Below, piece after piece: positions 5,737 through 6,886 of a DNA stretch of 6,886 bases; the stretch's first letter is position 1, and every line of letters begins with the position of its first letter. The translations under genes and the position numbers were made by a program. The DNA is from Firmicutes bacterium UBA6648 (GTDB lineage Bacteria; Bacillota; Clostridia; Peptostreptococcales; Anaerovoracaceae), in the NCBI GenBank assembly GCA_002455605.1, contig DKLE01000044.1:650-7535 (forward strand). The letters are read 5' to 3'. The notes under the pieces are model-generated. The model ran no database searches, was not told where the DNA came from, and worked only from the letters and a program-made list of their open reading frames with translations.

Positions 5737-6154
5737 CCAACTTCTTTATCATTAGGACCTTTGTTCCTTCACCAAGCTTTGATGTGACTTCCACATGATC
5801 CGTAAAACTTTCCATCACAGTAAAGCCCATACCTGCCCGTTCTTCCGGGCTTCCCGTAGTAAATAACGGTTCTCTTGCCTTTTCTACGTCTTCTATTCCT
5901 ATGCCTTTGTCTTCAACAGATATCATTATTTTTCTATTCTCATCATAACTGCATTCCACTGTAACTGTTCCTATGGCCTCATTTTTATAGCCATGTATAA
6001 TGGCGTTGCTCACGGCTTCCGATACACTGGTTTTAATTTCTGCGATTTCTTCAATCGTCGGATCAAGTTCCGAAAAAAATCCTGCCACAGCAGTTCTTGC
6101 AAAGCTTTCATTTACAGACAGACTTAAAAATTCTATTTTTATTTTATTTACCAT
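5717..6154 (-). CDS. spoIIAB: Anti-sigma F factor / serine kinase SpoIIAB
   Basis: The protein is a GHKL-fold kinase of 145 residues, close to the 146 of B. subtilis SpoIIAB. Seen are NESFAR (15-20), with Arg20 at the position involved in partner contact; the N box with Glu46 and Asn50 in SEAVSNAIIHGY (45-56); the G1 box DKGIGI (82-87); PLFTTGSPEERAGMGF (96-111), covering the lid and G2 box; and GEGTKV (128-133). It binds SigF and holds it inactive, and with ATP phosphorylates SpoIIAA. The ATG at 6154 is chosen because GGAGGTG (6162-6168) lies 7 nt upstream and the protein then begins as the family does. An in-frame ATG at 6220 would add 22 residues lying inside spoIIAA and unlike the family. 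It overlaps the spoIIAA end by 11 nt. Confidence 0.95.
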   Translation of the reverse strand: MVNKIKIEFLSLSVNESFARTAVAGFFSELDPTIEEIAEIKTSVSEAVSNAIIHGYKNEAIGTVTVECSYDENRKIMISVEDKGIGIEDVEKAREPLFTTGSPEERAGMGFTVMESFTDHVEVTSKLGEGTKVLMIKKLDAGYEL

Positions 6155-6527
6155 TGCCCGACACCTCCATCTGTTCATCAAGTAATTGGAATTTTTCCAG
6201 TGCTTCATTGAGGCTTTCACAACAACTCATTATAGTAAAAATACCGGCCATTTCCAAAATCAATTTTACATATTTAGAACATCCGATTATTAAGATTTCC
6301 CCGCCCCTTTCTTTTACTTTATTATATCTTCCCATTACAACTCCTATCCCGGAGCTGTCCATAAATTCAACCTTTGAAAAATCCATAATTAGATTTTTGC
6401 TTTTAAATGCTTCTATTGTTCTATCAATTTCCTCTCTAGCTTGCGTAGCCTGGTGATGATCCAGGTCGCCTACAATACTTACTATTAAAACATCATCCTT
6501 CATTTGAAAATCCAAATATGTCTGCAT
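6144..6527 (-). CDS. spoIIAA: Anti-sigma F factor antagonist SpoIIAA
   Basis: This 127-residue STAS-domain protein has GDLDHHQA (20-27) and the phosphorylation motif FMDSSGIGVVMGRY (55-68). Ser58, the first Ser after Asp57, is at the position phosphorylated by SpoIIAB in B. subtilis. Unphosphorylated SpoIIAA binds SpoIIAB and frees SigF. Dephosphorylation is done by SpoIIE, which is not in this window. The ATG at 6527 is chosen because AGGGGG (6535-6540) lies 7 nt upstream; an in-frame GTG at 6545 would add six residues and has poor ribosome binding support. The C terminus extends about ten residues beyond B. subtilis SpoIIAA (117 residues). It is the first gene of spoIIAA-spoIIAB-sigF, with a Spo0A box upstream. 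Confidence 0.95.
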   Translation of the reverse strand: MQTYLDFQMKDDVLIVSIVGDLDHHQATQAREEIDRTIEAFKSKNLIMDFSKVEFMDSSGIGVVMGRYNKVKERGGEILIIGCSKYVKLILEMAGIFTIMSCCESLNEALEKFQLLDEQMEVSGNGK

Positions 6528-6575
6528 TACAAAACCCCCTAACACTCTGCAAGCATCTCCATCTCCATCACTTTC

Positions 6576-6604
6576 ATTATATTACTTGTGGGATAACTTG
6601 TCCT
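6576..6604 (-). promoter_or_regulatory. Candidate promoter of the spoIIA operon
   Basis: On the minus strand TATAAT (6576-6581) is an exact sigma-A -10 element, with AGGACA (6599-6604, four of six) 17 nt upstream. The AGGA and the AT-rich -10 also recall the sigma-H pattern (AGGAwww...GAAT), the sigma factor that reads spoIIA in B. subtilis, but the spacing is long and GAAT is not exact. The predicted start near 6569 gives a leader of about 42 nt. Confidence 0.45.
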
Positions 6605-6620
6605 TAAGAGAATAAGGGGG

Positions 6621-6651
6621 TTTAATTCTATTTTTGTCGAAATGGAATTAA
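6621..6651. promoter_or_regulatory. Spo0A box inside an inverted repeat upstream of spoIIA
   Basis: TTTTTGTCGAAA (plus, 6631-6642) contains the Spo0A-box core TGTCGAA (6635-6641) exactly. It sits about 66-72 nt upstream of the predicted spoIIA start, a usual distance for an activator. The box is flanked by TTAATTCTATTT (6622-6633) and AAATGGAATTAA (6640-6651), which pair at 11 of 12 positions plus a G-T, so the box is at the loop of an imperfect palindrome. Phosphorylated Spo0A is known to activate spoIIA directly in Bacillus and clostridia. Confidence 0.7.
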
Positions 6652-6683
6652 GTTTCTTCTAAATGTGTAAACTAGTTGCTTTT

Positions 6684-6886
6684 CTAATCTCTTGGAAAGA
6701 TGTTAACGATCTCTTTTGATGCTATAGCTGCTTCAATTAATGCTTCCGCATCTAAGCGGCTTTCCGATTCTAATATTTTCTCCAGCTTAGGCTTCGTTGT
6801 GGGATGCTTTGGTAGAAAGACGGTACAGCAATCTTCATATGGCTGAATGGAGGTTTCAAAGGTGCCGATTTCCTGTGCTTTATCCA
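6684..6886 (-). CDS. thiI: tRNA 4-thiouridine sulfurtransferase ThiI, C-terminal end, cut by window edge
   Basis: The minus strand is open from the right edge to a TAG at 6684-6686, giving the last 66 residues. They include EIGTFETSIQPYEDCCTVFLP (5-25 of this piece) and HPTTKPKLEKI (27-37), which match the conserved end of the ThiI PP-loop ATPase domain (typical form: SxxPYEDCCTxFxPxxPxTKP). ThiI adenylates U8 of tRNA and transfers sulfur to make s4U; in some bacteria it also serves thiamine thiazole synthesis. The protein stops soon after this domain, so it lacks the C-terminal rhodanese domain of the E. coli form, as is usual in Firmicutes. A cysteine desulfurase gene is often upstream (beyond this window). 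It ends 156 nt before spoIIAA, and I see no clear terminator between them, so read-through is possible. Confidence 0.85.
   Translation of the reverse strand, partial: DKAQEIGTFETSIQPYEDCCTVFLPKHPTTKPKLEKILESESRLDAEALIEAAIASKEIVNIFPRD

Noticed and set aside
6155..6220. Longer SpoIIAB start at 6220
   Set aside because: It would add 22 residues read from inside spoIIAA that do not resemble the SpoIIAB N terminus, and the downstream ATG at 6154 has a clear GGAGG.
6097..6456. Plus-strand open frame of 119 codons
   Set aside because: It is antisense to spoIIAA and the start of spoIIAB. Its product is a low-complexity Ser/Ile/Leu-rich sequence, as expected from a shadow frame.
1..6886. Mobile elements, CRISPR repeats, tRNA and rRNA genes
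   Set aside because: No transposase or integrase frames, no regularly spaced direct repeats and no tRNA-like or rRNA-like sequence were seen on either strand.

Overview
The window comes from a low-GC, endospore-forming anaerobe of the Firmicutes, most likely a clostridium-type butyrate or amino-acid fermenter. The evidence is a complete spoIIA sporulation operon, the start of a spoVA gene, a butyryl-CoA dehydrogenase/EtfBA operon, strong GGAGG-type ribosome binding sites and compact U-tailed terminators. Genus cannot be fixed from the sequence; the Peptostreptococcales/Anaerovoracaceae area is only a guess.

Layout, left to right. Positions 1-321 (minus) hold the N-terminal 107 residues of SpoVAC, cut by the window edge. 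A 152-bp divergent region follows, then maf (474-1058, plus), a nucleotide pyrophosphatase gene. A hairpin at 1057-1083 lies between maf and a convergent small two-cluster ferredoxin gene (1088-1294, minus). Next comes the metabolic core, all on the minus strand and transcribed right to left: acyl-CoA dehydrogenase (3552-4697), etfB (2731-3531) and etfA (1431-2711), closed by a strong hairpin at 1371-1403. A 286-bp regulatory region (4698-4983) separates this from the spoIIA operon, also minus: spoIIAA (6144-6527), spoIIAB (5717-6154) and sigF (4984-5736), ended by a hairpin at 4943-4976. The right edge holds the last 66 codons of thiI (6684-6886, minus).

How the genes work together. The acd-etfB-etfA set encodes a flavin-based electron-bifurcating complex: NADH reduces crotonyl-CoA (or a similar enoyl-CoA) and, at the same time, ferredoxin. 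EtfA carries an extra N-terminal domain with two [4Fe-4S] motifs, as described for CarE of the caffeyl-CoA reductase of Acetobacterium woodii, and a separate 2[4Fe-4S] ferredoxin gene lies just downstream. The SpoIIAA/SpoIIAB/SigF set is the partner-switching module that activates sigma-F in the forespore; SpoVAC is a forespore membrane protein for dipicolinic acid movement. The metabolic block, the ferredoxin and maf sit between spoIIA and spoVA genes, which are adjacent in Bacillus subtilis and many relatives.

The gene content is mostly ordinary for this kind of organism. The most useful extra signals are regulatory: an exact Spo0A-box core upstream of spoIIA, Rex-like inverted repeats upstream of acd, a near-consensus promoter placed so close to acd that the transcript would start inside the Shine-Dalgarno sequence, and a possible mini-ORF in the spoIIA leader. 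I found no mobile element, CRISPR array, tRNA or rRNA, and no clearly undescribed system.
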